From Owenia fusiformis (Eukaryota; Annelida; Polychaeta; Sabellida; Oweniidae), in NCBI GenBank assembly GCA_903813345.2, contig CAIIXF020000010.1:19911181-19975180 (forward strand): DNA of 64,000 bases. The letters run 5' to 3'. Numbering within the stretch: the first letter of the stretch is position 1; every line of letters begins with the position of its first letter. Of the stretch, positions 1 to 10,919 are shown one piece after another. The notes beneath the pieces were generated by a model. That model saw only the letters and a program-made list of their open reading frames with translations. It was not told where the DNA came from and searched no databases. The position numbers and the translations under genes were made by a program.

Positions 1-578
1 GCTGGTGTGGGAGTTCCCCGAGTGTCATAGCCAAGGTAGCACATTTGTAGATGAAGCTCTCTTTTAGGAGCAAAATTACACTATTGTAAAGTGTCACATG
101 GGAACAGTGTCAAATTTCGACTTCGTATATGACGCTGATGAGTCAAACAACACACCATTTGAAAAAACATTTGCAGTATGAATTTAATTAAGGGAATTGT
201 TATCTGGAATTTTTAGTGATAAATGACACCTAGTTTGATGTATCATATTGTCAGTTGAAGGTTATGTTAGCTGTAATGATCTGTATAACCATAATGTGGC
301 CAGTATCATTAATGTTATTGACATGTTGTACTGAAGCCCAGTGCCTAAAGGTAATTACTCTTTTTATAAGGAAGGAAAATCAAACTCATTGAAAAGTGTA
401 TTGATTTCTGTGAATGGGGACAAAAGGAGACATCCATTATATCATGACAGTAGCTGGCAAGAGATAAATGAGCATATGATAATAAAAATGAAGATTAATT
501 CATGATTCAGTCATTTTGTCTCAGTGGTTTTCAAATCTGTTATAATCTTGGAACTAATACATGGTCTCTTCCCCACAG
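1..578. other. Unassigned AT-rich DNA at window start
   Basis: I see no gene here. A short motif at about 51-72 (GAAGCTCTCTTTT) matches one end of the TACCCT transposon family found at 1427, 1712, 37464, 42424 and 49509, and suggests a relic. The rest is AT-rich sequence with no clear repeat or exon. Confidence 0.5.
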
Positions 579-940
579 CATTGCCTCTTCCCCATACCAT
601 TCCCTTTTCCTCAAACCATTGCCTCTTTTCCACATCATTGCCTCTTCCTCACACCATTCCCTTTTCCTCAAACCATTGCCTCTTTTTCACATCATTGGCT
701 CTTCCTCACACCATTCCCTTTTCCTCAAACCATTGCCTCTTTTTCACATCATCGCCTCTTTCTCTCACCATTCCCTTTTCCTCAAACTGTTACCTCTTCC
801 TCAAACCATTGCCTCTTTCTAACACCATGGCCTCTTCCTCACACCATTCCCTTTTCCTCAAACTGTTACCTCTTTCTAACACAATGGCCTCTTCCTCAAA
901 TTGCCTCTTTTCAACATCATTGCCCCTTCTTCATCTCCTC
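579..940. repeat. Minisatellite, 57-bp unit made of three ~19-bp subunits
   Basis: Pyrimidine-rich array built from variants of CATTGCCTCTTCCTCACAC, CATTCCCTTTTCCTCAAAC and CATTGCCTCTTTTTCACAT. Three ~19-bp subunits form a 57-bp higher-order unit, repeated about six times and degenerating at the right end. Because 57 is divisible by three, all three forward frames stay open through the array (about 106, 142 and 158 codons). These overlapping frames are an artefact of period length; none shows gene-like composition. Confidence 0.9.
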
Positions 941-1325
941 TCCCCGATCTAGTTCAGTTCATGATCTCCATAGAGATATTCAGGCATCTTTAATTCATGG
1001 TCAATTACAGTTTTTCAAATATCAAATTTTACCTTGATTAGACATGTGGTAGGAAAGTTATTGTATGGTCCCTAATTATTATTAATTACCAGACATTTGA
1101 ATATCGATGGCCTTGAATGTAATATTGTGGGTGATAAATGCCATATCAACGTTTATTAGTTTTGACCGCAGTGAAAATATAGAGTAAATTAAAGAATCGT
1201 AATTAATGTAAATTGACACCTTTAGTCATCAGTGTTTGTCTTAGAATCTAATTTCTAAAATGCCCAAAGCAACAAAACTAATTCGGTACAATTCAGTATT
1301 GTGCTGAATTATAAAGCAAGATGGT

Positions 1326-1410
1326 TGTTTGAATGACATGGGTGTTTTCTCTGGAATAACCGTCCGAGGATTGATTTGAATGACCAGGGGTATTTTCTCT
1401 GGTTTTCTTC
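1326..1410. repeat. Two-copy direct repeat, ~46 bp
   Basis: The segment TTTGAATGAC followed by GTGTTTTCTCTGG near 1332 recurs as TTTGAATGAC followed by GTATTTTCTCTGG near 1376. It is a simple local duplication immediately left of the first short transposon derivative. Confidence 0.6.
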
Positions 1411-1426
1411 ATGGCTGGCAGCATAT

Positions 1427-1510
1427 TACCCTTTGCATTCGTTCAGCTTCACTTCTTAAATGAGAAATTCGTCTTCAGTTAGTTTATAACTAGACTCTGT
1501 GCCCAGGGTA
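1427..1510 (-). mobile_element. Ultra-short TACCCT-family MITE (84 bp, 9-bp TSD)
   Basis: The element begins TACCCTTTGCATTCGTTC and ends GACTCTGTGCCCAGGGTA. It is flanked by near-identical 9-bp repeats (GCAGCATAT at 1418-1426, GTAGCATAT at 1511-1519; 8 of 9 match). It keeps only the two ends of the 349-378-bp family members at 37464, 42424 and 49509, joined directly with the interior missing. A 9-bp target duplication is typical of Mutator-like elements. No transposase is encoded, so any movement depended on an enzyme supplied elsewhere. Minus strand is used because the orientation is opposite to the 42424 and 49509 copies. Confidence 0.85.
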
Positions 1511-1711
1511 GTAGCATATACATGTATTACCCCCTTATTCAAGCTTCATTCTGAACCTCATCGCATTGTTCTGTTCTCAAAATATCGATATCCTCCTAGA
1601 AATGAATTGATAGAGCTCTGTGATCTCTCACTACAATCAAGCTTACTTTCGTAAAACCTCATTTATATCATGGCTTTGAAGTTCTCGTCTGTTATGCGTT
1701 CATACTGAAGG

Positions 1712-1793
1712 TACCCTTTGCATTCGTTCGACTTCACTTCTTAAAAGAGAGCTTCGTCTTTGTAGTTTATAACTAGACTCTGCGTGCAGGGTA
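1712..1793 (-). mobile_element. Ultra-short TACCCT-family MITE (82 bp, perfect 9-bp TSD)
   Basis: The element begins TACCCTTTGCATTCGTTCGA and ends AGACTCTGCGTGCAGGGTA. A perfect 9-bp direct repeat TACTGAAGG flanks it (1703-1711 and 1794-1802). It has the same ends-only structure as the copy 200 bp to the left, but a different target duplication, so the two are independent insertions and not a local duplication. Its ends are closer to the full-length copies than those of the 1427 copy, suggesting it is younger. Confidence 0.9.
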
Positions 1794-1802
1794 TACTGAA
1801 GG

Positions 1803-3492
1803 GCAAGAAAGGAATCAAATGGAACCAAACATTTTACAAATTATGCATATTATAGATATCAGTAACTAATTCAGTTCTCTTCATGATTAAGATTAAGAAT
1901 TATGATGCTTGTCATAGTAATTTGTTTGACAAGAGCTTTAGCCCATTGCAATATGCTACAATACTAAGAGATCCGACAAGTAAAATACAATTATTTCAAA
2001 AATTGTGTCAGCAATGAATGCATGTTGTACTAGCAATAATACATTATAATCATTTGATTAGTGGATTTAATAGCATAATGATATACTTAAGAGGCGCTGT
2101 GATATGCCAATACTTATGTAAACACTTCTTCTGCTACAGAAAGGAGTCAAAGTAGCGTTGATCAATAGAAATAACCAATGGTTGTCACATATTTTTTCGA
2201 CTTTACATAAAAAAAGATTTCCGTCGTGGAGGTGGTAGGGAGAAGTGAATGCTCTATATCCTAAAAAGTACAGCACTTCAACTGATTTTTGTTAAAATGT
2301 ACATTTTTTATAAAAATTATTGTTTCATGCTTTATCGTTTGCAAGGACAGATCAATAGCTGTATGCTTTTCCTTGTTTTCAATTACTGAGCCTAGCATAA
2401 GAACGCCATGAATCTAAATATGGCTATAAGACTGTTGGATTTACAGAATAAGCTGCGAATCAATATAGTTATTGGACGTTTTAATCACAATTCCGGTGTT
2501 ATATTCTACGTCCTGATATTTATCTGACGATCGGCTCGCTTATCGTAATAGTACAAGTGTCGTTTATAAAATAGAGGAACTATAAAATAGAAATGATTTA
2601 TTCCAATTGATTATTGTAATTTGATATTATTTGTCAACAATAAATCTTCCTGTGTAATTTTGTCCTTCAATAAGTAGCTTTTCTTTATGATTACTTTAGT
2701 GTCGTTTAATCTACGATTGTTTTGTAATCTATGGCTTTGGACTTGTGTTGACTCTATCAGGAATGCTGAAAATAGAGAATAAAGATATAAAAACGTCAAG
2801 TATTGTATTGATTTGTTGGCCCAAGTCAGAAGGCAAACCGCATAAGTCAACTAGAGCGAGATGATGATGTTAGGCTGAAGTATAAGGTTTCTCATTGTTT
2901 TAATGTAGTCTCGCTTTAAGTATATAGGTCTCATCTCCGCTTTCCTTTTCTTGACATTTTTTATGTTTTTATGTTATTTTTCATATATTGTAGTAGACTA
3001 TTTGATAATTACACCTGCTAGCAAATATGTTGCGAAATATATGGAATGAGATGTGGCACAGTGCAAATGTAGTTCATTTCCATGACACATGCCTATGGGG
3101 ATTCCAATCTAGCACCATTTTTTATGCTCGTTTATTTTACTCCAAGGGATATAGCATCATAACGCTGGGAAGTAACCATTTTAGAAAAAATATTTTCGTT
3201 TGTGGGAAAAAGGATTTTTGGGAATTTGCTGCCATGGAAAAAAATTGTGTTAATAATAAAATTGTTTTTCTTCCCCAAGATTTAATGGCCCAACCATAGA
3301 ACCATAGAACTCTAGCTCATTGACATTTTAAACCAAAAATATTTGGGTTCATTGAAGTAAGCAAAGGAAACACATGCATTTTGTTGTTTGTATGCTATCT
3401 AAGTCTCATTTGTAGACAAGAGAAACCTGTTTAAACCATACATTGCTGGAATTGGCAATCTGTCTTAATAACATAAATTACATAATGATACC
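1803..3492. other. Unassigned AT-rich DNA, no gene recognised
   Basis: The short open frames here (69 codons minus near 2067-2276, 79 codons minus near 2611-2850, 90 codons plus at 3027-3299) have AT-rich, aromatic-rich translations with no motif I recognise and no convincing splice context. I treat them as chance frames. Confidence 0.6.
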
Positions 3493-3882
3493 AGTGTTCA
3501 TTGTAAAGATGACTTTACTATAGAAGTGTTTATTGTAGAAAAGTGTTCACTGTAGAGATGCATTTATTGTAGAGAGGTATTCAGTTTCAAGGAAGTGTTC
3601 ACTGTAGAGAGGTGTTCACCATAAAGTGGTGTTTACTATAGAGAAGTGTTTACTGTAGAGATGGATTTATTGTAGAGAGGTATTTAGTTTAGAGAAGTGT
3701 TCACTGTAGAGAGGTGTTTACTGCCTGAGATAAGTGTTCATTGTAGAGAGGTGTTTACTGTTGAGAAGTGCTCACTGTAGAGATGAATTTATTATAGAGA
3801 GGTATGCATTTTAGAGAAATGTTTACTGTTGAGAGGTGTTCACTGTAAGTATGTGTTCACTGTAGAGAGGTGTTTTCTTTCA
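3493..3882. repeat. Minisatellite, ~18-bp unit GTGTTCACTGTAGAGAGG
   Basis: About twenty diverged copies of an 18-bp unit (GTGTTCACTGTAGAGAGG, with TTTACTGTAGAGATG variants). The array is old, judged by frequent substitutions and small indels. The unit resembles the reverse complement of the GTGAACACCTCTC motif in the dispersed family at 46254 and 49335, so it may have grown from a copy of that family (inference). Confidence 0.9.
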
Positions 3883-4604
3883 AGATGGGCTCATTTTATA
3901 GGCTCGTTCACATTTACATGCTTTACTTCAGTGAGAAAAACTTGGCCAAATCTCTGACTGTTATTGATGTACCTATTAATATTAAAAATATTTTATTCGT
4001 CTATATGTTTTACATACATTATATTAATACAATTTGACGAAATGGATCGAACAAGAGGCTTTCGCCTATTCTAAGTACTCTCCTTGATGTACCTCTATGA
4101 GAGTAAAAGATAGCATCTCATGTTATTGACCAATAATGAACCTGTTTGCTGTGAAAAACAGAATTGGTCGTACCAGAAATGATCGTGCTCTGAACTCCTA
4201 TTTCTACTGATAACAAATATCTATCTTGTTGCGGGATAATCAAATCGAAGAGCAATTTCAATACCATTACATGACTCACGGACCCAGAGCTAGCATCATA
4301 TTCTGCAATTGTCTAAGTAAAGGTACGCCTCATTGATCAAAGCTGGCATTGGTATTCTGTAAGCAACCCCCAGTTTATTTTCACATCATTACTGACAAAT
4401 TACACACACAATTGTGTTATGTGAGCGTAAACAGAGCTAGGAAACTGTCTAATGCTGTTCAATCAGAATATCCGCAACAACCAAAATAATGTTATCTATA
4501 GCTTGCAATTCACTTTGACCTTTTCTATGTTTTGATTCAGAAGGTTCCTATTGCTTCAACTGATTATGGTGCTTATGTAAGACTGGAGTGTGGTAAGGCA
4601 GCAA

Positions 4605-4795
4605 CCTGGCCTGTAGCGAACCCCCCCCCCTCCCTGGCTAAAATTATTTTAAGATTTCAAGACCATGATGTATTTTCACCATTTGAGTACTTTTTCAGTG
4701 ATTTTAGGCCATAACTGTCAAATTTGTACCCCCTGGATTTTTCTAGAATGACCCTCCCCTCTTGGCAAAAGTTGCCCCCCCCCCTCCATGCCCTA
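4605..4795 (-). mobile_element. Degenerate CAGGCCCGTAGCC-family relic
   Basis: The interior (CTGGCTAAAATTATTTTAAG, then CACCATTTGAGTACTTTTT and GTGATTTTAGGCCA) aligns with the reverse complement of the 33914-34117 element. The terminal repeats have decayed (GGCCTGTAGCGAACC on the left, CCATGCCCTAATGGG on the right) and I see no target duplication. An open frame of 60 codons across it is incidental. Confidence 0.65.
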
Positions 4796-5166
4796 ATGGG
4801 ATTCAGCGTTCTAATTTATTAGTCTCTCCCTATGTACTTCTTGTATCTCTTCTTTTCAAGAGAAAGTAGAGGCTTTGGAATGCACAGTAGGGCTTCGGGT
4901 TTGATCGCTGTATAATTAAAGATAAGGGGATTTCTCAAAGGTTTCATCTTATTCTGGATGTATGATATTTAAGTATTGTTACCTGCGAGATCAATGACCA
5001 AACTTTTTATCAAAGCACACCTTTTGCAACATGAGAATTTTTGTTGTTTTCATAATCAGTTGTCCTTAAAAATTCTGACTTTCCCTATTTAGTAGTCTTT
5101 TGGCACCCAATCAAACATAATTACAGTCATGGGTGGAATTGAGTGTAGAATATTGCTGAATCAGTG

Positions 5167-5215
5167 GGCATCTGTAGCAAATGGCAGGTGGTGACATTTT
5201 GCATGTTAATGCCTC
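5167..5215 (+). repeat. Dispersed repeat fragment, GGTGGTGACATTTTGCATG family
   Basis: GCATCTGTAGCAAATGGCAG followed by GTGGTGACATTTTGCATGTT recurs inverted at about 34890-34945, and its second half recurs near 35568-35605. Three copies in 64 kb indicate an interspersed repeat of unknown class. Confidence 0.6.
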
Positions 5216-5639
5216 ATTTCTAAAATTATGATGAAGGGCTACTATGTCTCTATAAAAATCATATTTAACATTTTGTGAAACCTTTTTTGGATTACATTAA
5301 GCCCTTATCGCCTTTGTTTAGATGAAGATGAAGAAGACAAACTGTGATTTGATATAAAAACATTTTTAATGTGTGAAAAAAATGAGATATCACAATTGAC
5401 ATAATCTTTATCAATCTTAATGGATGTCTTTAATAGATTATCTGTGAGATATTACATTGTGGCATCTTCGTTTTCCACTGGGTCTGGCATCTTGGATTTC
5501 CAAGGTATGATGTGATTGAAAATCAAACTGGGAAACGAGTATGTGAGTCTGGTAAGAACAACTGAAATGTTGTGAATCAAGATGACCTTTTGGAGCTTAT
5601 CTTTAAAAATGAAAGTTTCTATCATGTCCATCAAGGTGT

Positions 5640-5835
5640 TCAAATTTAAAATGCAAAATAGAGTGGAAAAGAGTGGAATCAGCAAGGAATAAAGCAAATA
5701 GAGATGTAGATGATACTCTAAATTATATAGAAATGCAAGAAAATCAGACAGTTCATTCAAATTTTGAAGAGAAAATGAGTGAAAATGGCATGAGCAGACG
5801 CACAACTTAGCGTGCGAAGATGATACACTGTGGCA
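5640..5835 (+). repeat. Dispersed repeat, copy 1 of 3 (family X)
   Basis: Shares a colinear series of blocks (GTGGAAAAGAGTGGAATC, AGCAAGGAATAAAG, CTCTAAATTATATAGAAATG, CATGAGCAGACG, TGATACACTG) with 31377-31600 and, more weakly, 51605-51800. No TIR or poly-A tail is evident. It is an unclassified interspersed repeat; the 117-codon minus-strand frame across it is a chance frame. Confidence 0.55.
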
Positions 5836-6910
5836 GACATCTTATTGTATTGTGAGATCTTTGCGAAAGTGTGCAGTTCATGTTTTATGCAGGAGCATAT
5901 TGATTAATGACAATTTAACTCCATGAACACCAAATCTTTATTTTCTAGAGGGCATTCAAAATCAATGATCTGAAAGGGAGCGGCAAAATAGTAATACCCA
6001 TTTAGAAAAAATGATGTTGGTCACGTCTTGTGTCAGGAAATGAGGCAGATATCCATAGTGGTAAACCACGCCCCCTTCACCTTTTCATTAATGATAAATA
6101 ACCAGTTAATCAAAAAGGGCACTTATATATACAATACTTGGTTATTAGAAAATAAAAGTCCTTTTGATATGAAATATATTTAAGATGAACTGTATTACTT
6201 TTAATTATTTGAGAGCAAAAATGTGGACTGTTAAATTTGGCATACTCAGAGGCCCGCTCAGAGGTATATACATGTATAAACATTTGTAATTTTATAGAGA
6301 CTCATCATTGTTGCTACTTTAATAATATGCAATTTTGAAACAATGCCTACTTCAAACCCCTAATAAGTATTAATTATAGGATATGTCACATTATAATCGC
6401 AATAATCACACTTAATAAATAAAATAAACAAACAATGAAAGTAGATAAATATTGTTAATCATTATTGATTGTTTTGACAATTGATTTTGCTTTCATAATA
6501 TTTATTTGTATGTTTACATTCAAATATGGCAATTTCAGTAACTCTATTTAATTCATATGTTCTGATACAAAGTGTAATAGTACAATGTAGCTCAATAGGC
6601 AGGCAGATTACATAGTTTTGCTTCAAGACCCTGGACCCCCCCCCCACCCCCTTATCTATTTTACAGCAGGGTATTGTTAGCAGGGCCTATTGTTAAAATA
6701 TGAAATAAGCTGTAATCTTGACATAAATCATCATGATAAACCATCAATGACTTAGATGCGATTAGGTAGTTACAGGTTTCACCACCAGGTGGCTCGTTCG
6801 GGTCAGATAACATGGCGGGTAAAGTAGAAAGTTCCCTTTAACTTAATATTCATCTCTTTTCGTGGTTCAATTTTCATATCATGCTTATGTATCTAATAGA
6901 TATGCAAATT

Positions 6911-7135
6911 AAAATATGTCCAGTACAAGAAAATGTTATCTGTCCAATACAAGAAAAGATATTTCACTTTTTGTGATTTTATAACATGGGTTCTATTGGG
7001 GAATCTCCCCTAACTAGAAGTCACATTTTCAAAAAAAATTATAAAATTTTTGATAAACAATTTTCGAAACCATATTAAGTACTTTTGCTTGTAGATTTCG
7101 AATATGACATCACTTTGACTGAATTTTGAATATCA
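6911..7135 (+). repeat. Dispersed repeat, copy 1 of 2 (family Y)
   Basis: Aligns over about 220 bp with 63275-63490: shared blocks include TTATCTGT.CAATACA.GAAA, TTTTATAACATG, TGGGGAATCT and CACATTTTCAAAAAAAA. The two copies lie in the same orientation 56 kb apart. Class unknown. Confidence 0.6.
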
Positions 7136-9295
7136 AGACGTAAATCAATATTATATCTATTCCCATCGAGTCTAGTCTTCTCACCCATGAGATTATTGTG
7201 AAAAAAACGATGTGAATGGATACAAATCTTAAAAATGTAATATAATTCCAAAATATAGTGCAATAATGATACCAAGTACTTATATGGATGATGAGGGTGA
7301 TGTGCTATTTAAACCCAAAAGAGCTTTGTTAAAATTGCGAAAAGCATCACTCTGTGTTTGTCTACTCAGTACTGTACGCAATATTGCTCCAAGAAAGGAT
7401 AAGTGCTTAGTATCGTGAAGAGACCATTTTCTGCATTTTACCTACCCTACCCCCCACTTGTCTGACATTGTACATTAACCAGTCCCATAGTCTTGCATCA
7501 AGTCTATTAATTCCCTCTTTCCCTATCTACTTCACAAGGGATGAAGCAAGACTAACTACCAGTCTTAATGAACATTTCAATTATTGACATAGAGAGACAT
7601 GTGATGTGATTTTAGGCGAGGGATTTTCACATAGAAGCCACAGCTGGTGTTTAAAGGATACTTTAACAAGTTGAACGATTCACATATTGACAGGTATAAT
7701 TTTGAATTCACCAGTCATAATGCTTTCAAATCCTTGCAAAATGTGCCAGTGATTGGCCCTTTGGGGAAAATTCCACTTTGGATTATTGATGGAAAAATAT
7801 CTTGAGTCGGATCATGTCTAAGAGAGTTGTGTAGATGGTATTGAAAATGTGTGAGTTAAAAAATATTTTGGGGCTTGATACTAAAAAAATATTCAGCTTT
7901 ATATATCATCGGTTTGTGGAATATTTTGCAAGTTCTATTTTTAAACCTTCATTCTGGTTGTCCTGTAATTAGAGAGAGTGAAACAATTGCTTATTACCTA
8001 CAGAGCTTTCAATCCCCAATATTTCTGTGTAGAATATGAAAGAAAATGCAATAAACAGTGTTGTATTTTGCAAGGGGCTTCTAAATAACCGAGAAAAATA
8101 TTCCTCCTATGCGGCTGTTGAGGTGAAATTGGTATGCAAATGTTTTTTATTAGATCGTTAGCTTTCACTTTACTGTCTGGTGATTAAGGAGTTTCACATC
8201 AAAGGGAACTCATCCTCTGAGCAATTCATAATCATGTTGATTATACACTTCATCCTTAAAACATATCTGATAAAACACCCTTGTAAAAAGCAAGAAACAG
8301 CTTTATTGAACCGTGTAGATTTTTGCATAACGTGTGGCGAACCCTGAGTGTCTATATGAAGTTTTCCCGTGTTAATCGAAAAACGATTGCTTGAAATTGC
8401 AAGAAAATAAAATCCGTTTTTTGCGAGGGGATATAATAGATCTCTTGTAAAATCAGCTCATTGAGGTGTAAACCACAGCACTAGATATTTTTTATTGTTT
8501 ATTTATATGTTATACACACTGAAGTGATATTTGTGTTAAGGTGAATTTGACCTTGAGCTTAAAGTCATCTATCTTTTTAAAGGTCAATGATAGTATGTGT
8601 TACTGGTTGTGTGTATTATAGACCTCCATGAATGTAAAACACTTTGATCTTATAAGCACCCATAGTCCTATATTATCCTATATTAAGGGAGTTATACACT
8701 CAGAGGCTTGAAGATTTTTAAGGATAGTTGTATATAATTTTATTTTATATTGAAATGTATGTATACAACAAAACAAAAAAATACATAAGAATGCCAGTTC
8801 TGTGTATAGGCCATTGGATATCATAGAATTTATGTTACCTAAAGATTAATCATTTCTTCTGTACTATAATATGGAGCCATCCTTTGCACATCTACCTTAG
8901 AATGCTAGACAATTCTGCTTAATTTAGATGACTGGAAAATGGTACTTTATTACATAATAATAATAATAATTTTAAGACACTTCCTTTAAAAATTCTATAT
9001 AGGCTGACAAAGCATACTGGTCTTTTACCACTCCCACTGACATATAACATGTATAAATGATTACAACTGTATGTGCAACATGAAACTTTTAGAAAGAGTA
9101 GTCAAGTAGCCATGGTATTCTGTTTATTGTACTGAGTCATTGTTGAGTTTGAGCTGGGGATGTTTAAGCTGACAAATCATCAATATCTGATCCCTTAGGA
9201 TTACAGTAATCCTGTTTTCTAATTCAGCTCTGTCACACGTCACTCAGATTCATAATTGTCCAAAGGACGATGCATTAACGATGATGGGGTCAAGG
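7136..9295. other. Unassigned AT-rich DNA
   Basis: No gene or transposon boundary recognised. A short (ATA)n microsatellite lies at about 8950-8975. Remaining frames are short and broken. Confidence 0.55.
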
Positions 9296-10260
9296 ATCCA
9301 AGTATTTGTGCTATGGGGGAGGGTTCAGCATATGCACTATGGGGTGAATGACCAAGTATTAGCACTGTGGGGAAAAGGACTGAGCATTAGCACTACAGGG
9401 TGAATGGCCAAGTATTTGCACTATGGGGTGAAGAACCAATTATTAGCACTATGGGGAGAAGCACCAAGCATAAGCACTATGGGGAGGAGGACCAACTATT
9501 AGCCCTATGGGGAGAGGAACCAATTATTAGCACTATGGAGAGAAGGACCAAGCATTAGCACTATGGGGAGGAGGACCAAGCATTAGCACTATAGGGTGTA
9601 TGGCCAAGTATTTGCACTATGGGTTGAAGGACCAACTATTAGCACTATGGGGGAAGGATCAAGCATGAGCACTTTAGGGTGAAGGGCAAAGTATTTGTAC
9701 TATGGGTTGAAGGACCAACTATTAGCACTATGGAGGAAGGACCAAGCATTAGCACCATAGGGTGTATGGCCAAGTATTTGCACTATGGGTTGAAGGACCA
9801 AGTATTAGCACTATGGGGGAAGGACCTAGCATTAACACTATGGGGGAAGGATCAAGCATTTGTGCTAAGGGGCGGGGAACCAAGAACAGAACTATGGGGC
9901 AGAGGACCAAGCATTAGCACTATTGGGGGAAGGACCAACCATTAGCACTGTGGGAAGGAGGACCAAGCATTAGCACTATAGGGTGAATGGCCAAGTATTT
10001 GCACTATGGGTTGAAGGACCAAGTATTAGCACTATGGGGAGAAGAACCAATTATTAGCACTATGGGGAGGAGGACCAAGCATTAGCACTATGGGGAGAAG
10101 GACCAAGCATTTGTGCTAATGGGCGGGGAACCAAGAATAGGATTTTGTGGGGAAATACCAAACATAAGCAATTTGGGGGAATGGCCAACCATTTGTGCTT
10201 AGGGGTGGGGAACCAAGATTAGCACTATGGGGCAGAGGACCAAGCATAAGCACTTTGGAA
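9296..10260. repeat. Large minisatellite, 28-bp unit with 84-bp higher-order structure
   Basis: About 34 copies of a 28-bp unit centred on CATTAGCACTATGGGG. Variants ending GGGTGAATGG or GGGTTGAAGG and beginning CCAAGTATTTGCAC alternate with the basic unit, so much of the array repeats as a three-unit, 84-bp block. Several blocks in the 9580-10030 stretch are nearly identical. Frames across it (for example 9679-9945) are not genes. Confidence 0.93.
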
Positions 10261-10464
10261 CAAATAGATATTCATTCTACTTACTGTACATATTCATAAA
10301 ATATTATAGGCAACATGTGCTGAAAATTCAAAAATGTTACTGATTTCCGTATAATAAACAGACTTGCATTATGGAGGTTAACGCAAGAAGTAACAAGTCC
10401 CGGGTACCAAGTAAAATAAAGCAAGAAACAAAAAATCAAAAAGTCACGTTGACAATGTTTAATC

Positions 10465-10530
10465 ATCTAGTTAAATATAATCATTTATTTATTTTAAATA
10501 TAATCATTTTAAATATAATCATTTAACTTT
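10465..10530. repeat. Short AT-rich tandem repeat
   Basis: Three to five imperfect copies of AAATATAATCATTT. Confidence 0.7.
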
Positions 10531-10779
10531 GAGAATAATCATCTAATCATAATACTGTAATTAGTTATTTGTTAATTATCTCTATCATAAAGAATATTAT
10601 AGATTTTATCATACTTCTGATGCGCCTTAAAAACTCATCAAAATTCATCTCATTTCCTTATTCCATGACTAGTTAGGGACAATTACAACCCATTCTTGAG
10701 ATACAAAATACATGTAATATCTAATGTAAATAGATTTTGTAGTTTATTGTCAGCATGCAATTAGTCTTGATATATGTAA

Positions 10780-10919
10780 TTCACCCTGTAGTGCTAAATG
10801 ATTGATCCTTCCCCATAGTGCTAATAGTTGGTCCTTCAACCCATAGTGCAAATACTTGGCCATTCACCCTATAGTGCTAAATGCTTGATCCTTCCCCATA
10901 GTGCTAATAGTTGGTCCTT
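10780..10919 (-). repeat. Inverted satellite block of the 9296-10260 array
   Basis: Exactly five 28-bp units in reverse orientation (ATAGTGCTAATAGTTGGTCC, TAGTGCTAAATGCTTGATCC and similar), in the same 84-bp higher-order order as the main array and 520 bp beyond its end. The intervening DNA is unrelated. An inversion or an inverted duplication of array DNA explains this better than independent origin. Confidence 0.9.

Noticed and set aside
130-175. CTGATGAG followed by TCAAA...TTTGA and an A-run, resembling a hammerhead ribozyme core
   Set aside because: The conserved GAAA after stem II and a closing stem with a cleavage-site triplet are not convincingly present; likely chance.
502-1037. Three overlapping plus-strand frames of 106-158 codons
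   Set aside because: All cross the 579-940 array, with three frames open at once because of its 57-bp period.
3027-3299. 90-codon plus-strand frame
   Set aside because: No family resemblance, and composition like that of the surrounding AT-rich DNA.
9296-10260. CRISPR-like regular array
   Set aside because: Repeats are contiguous and diverged with no unique spacers; this is a minisatellite in an animal genome.
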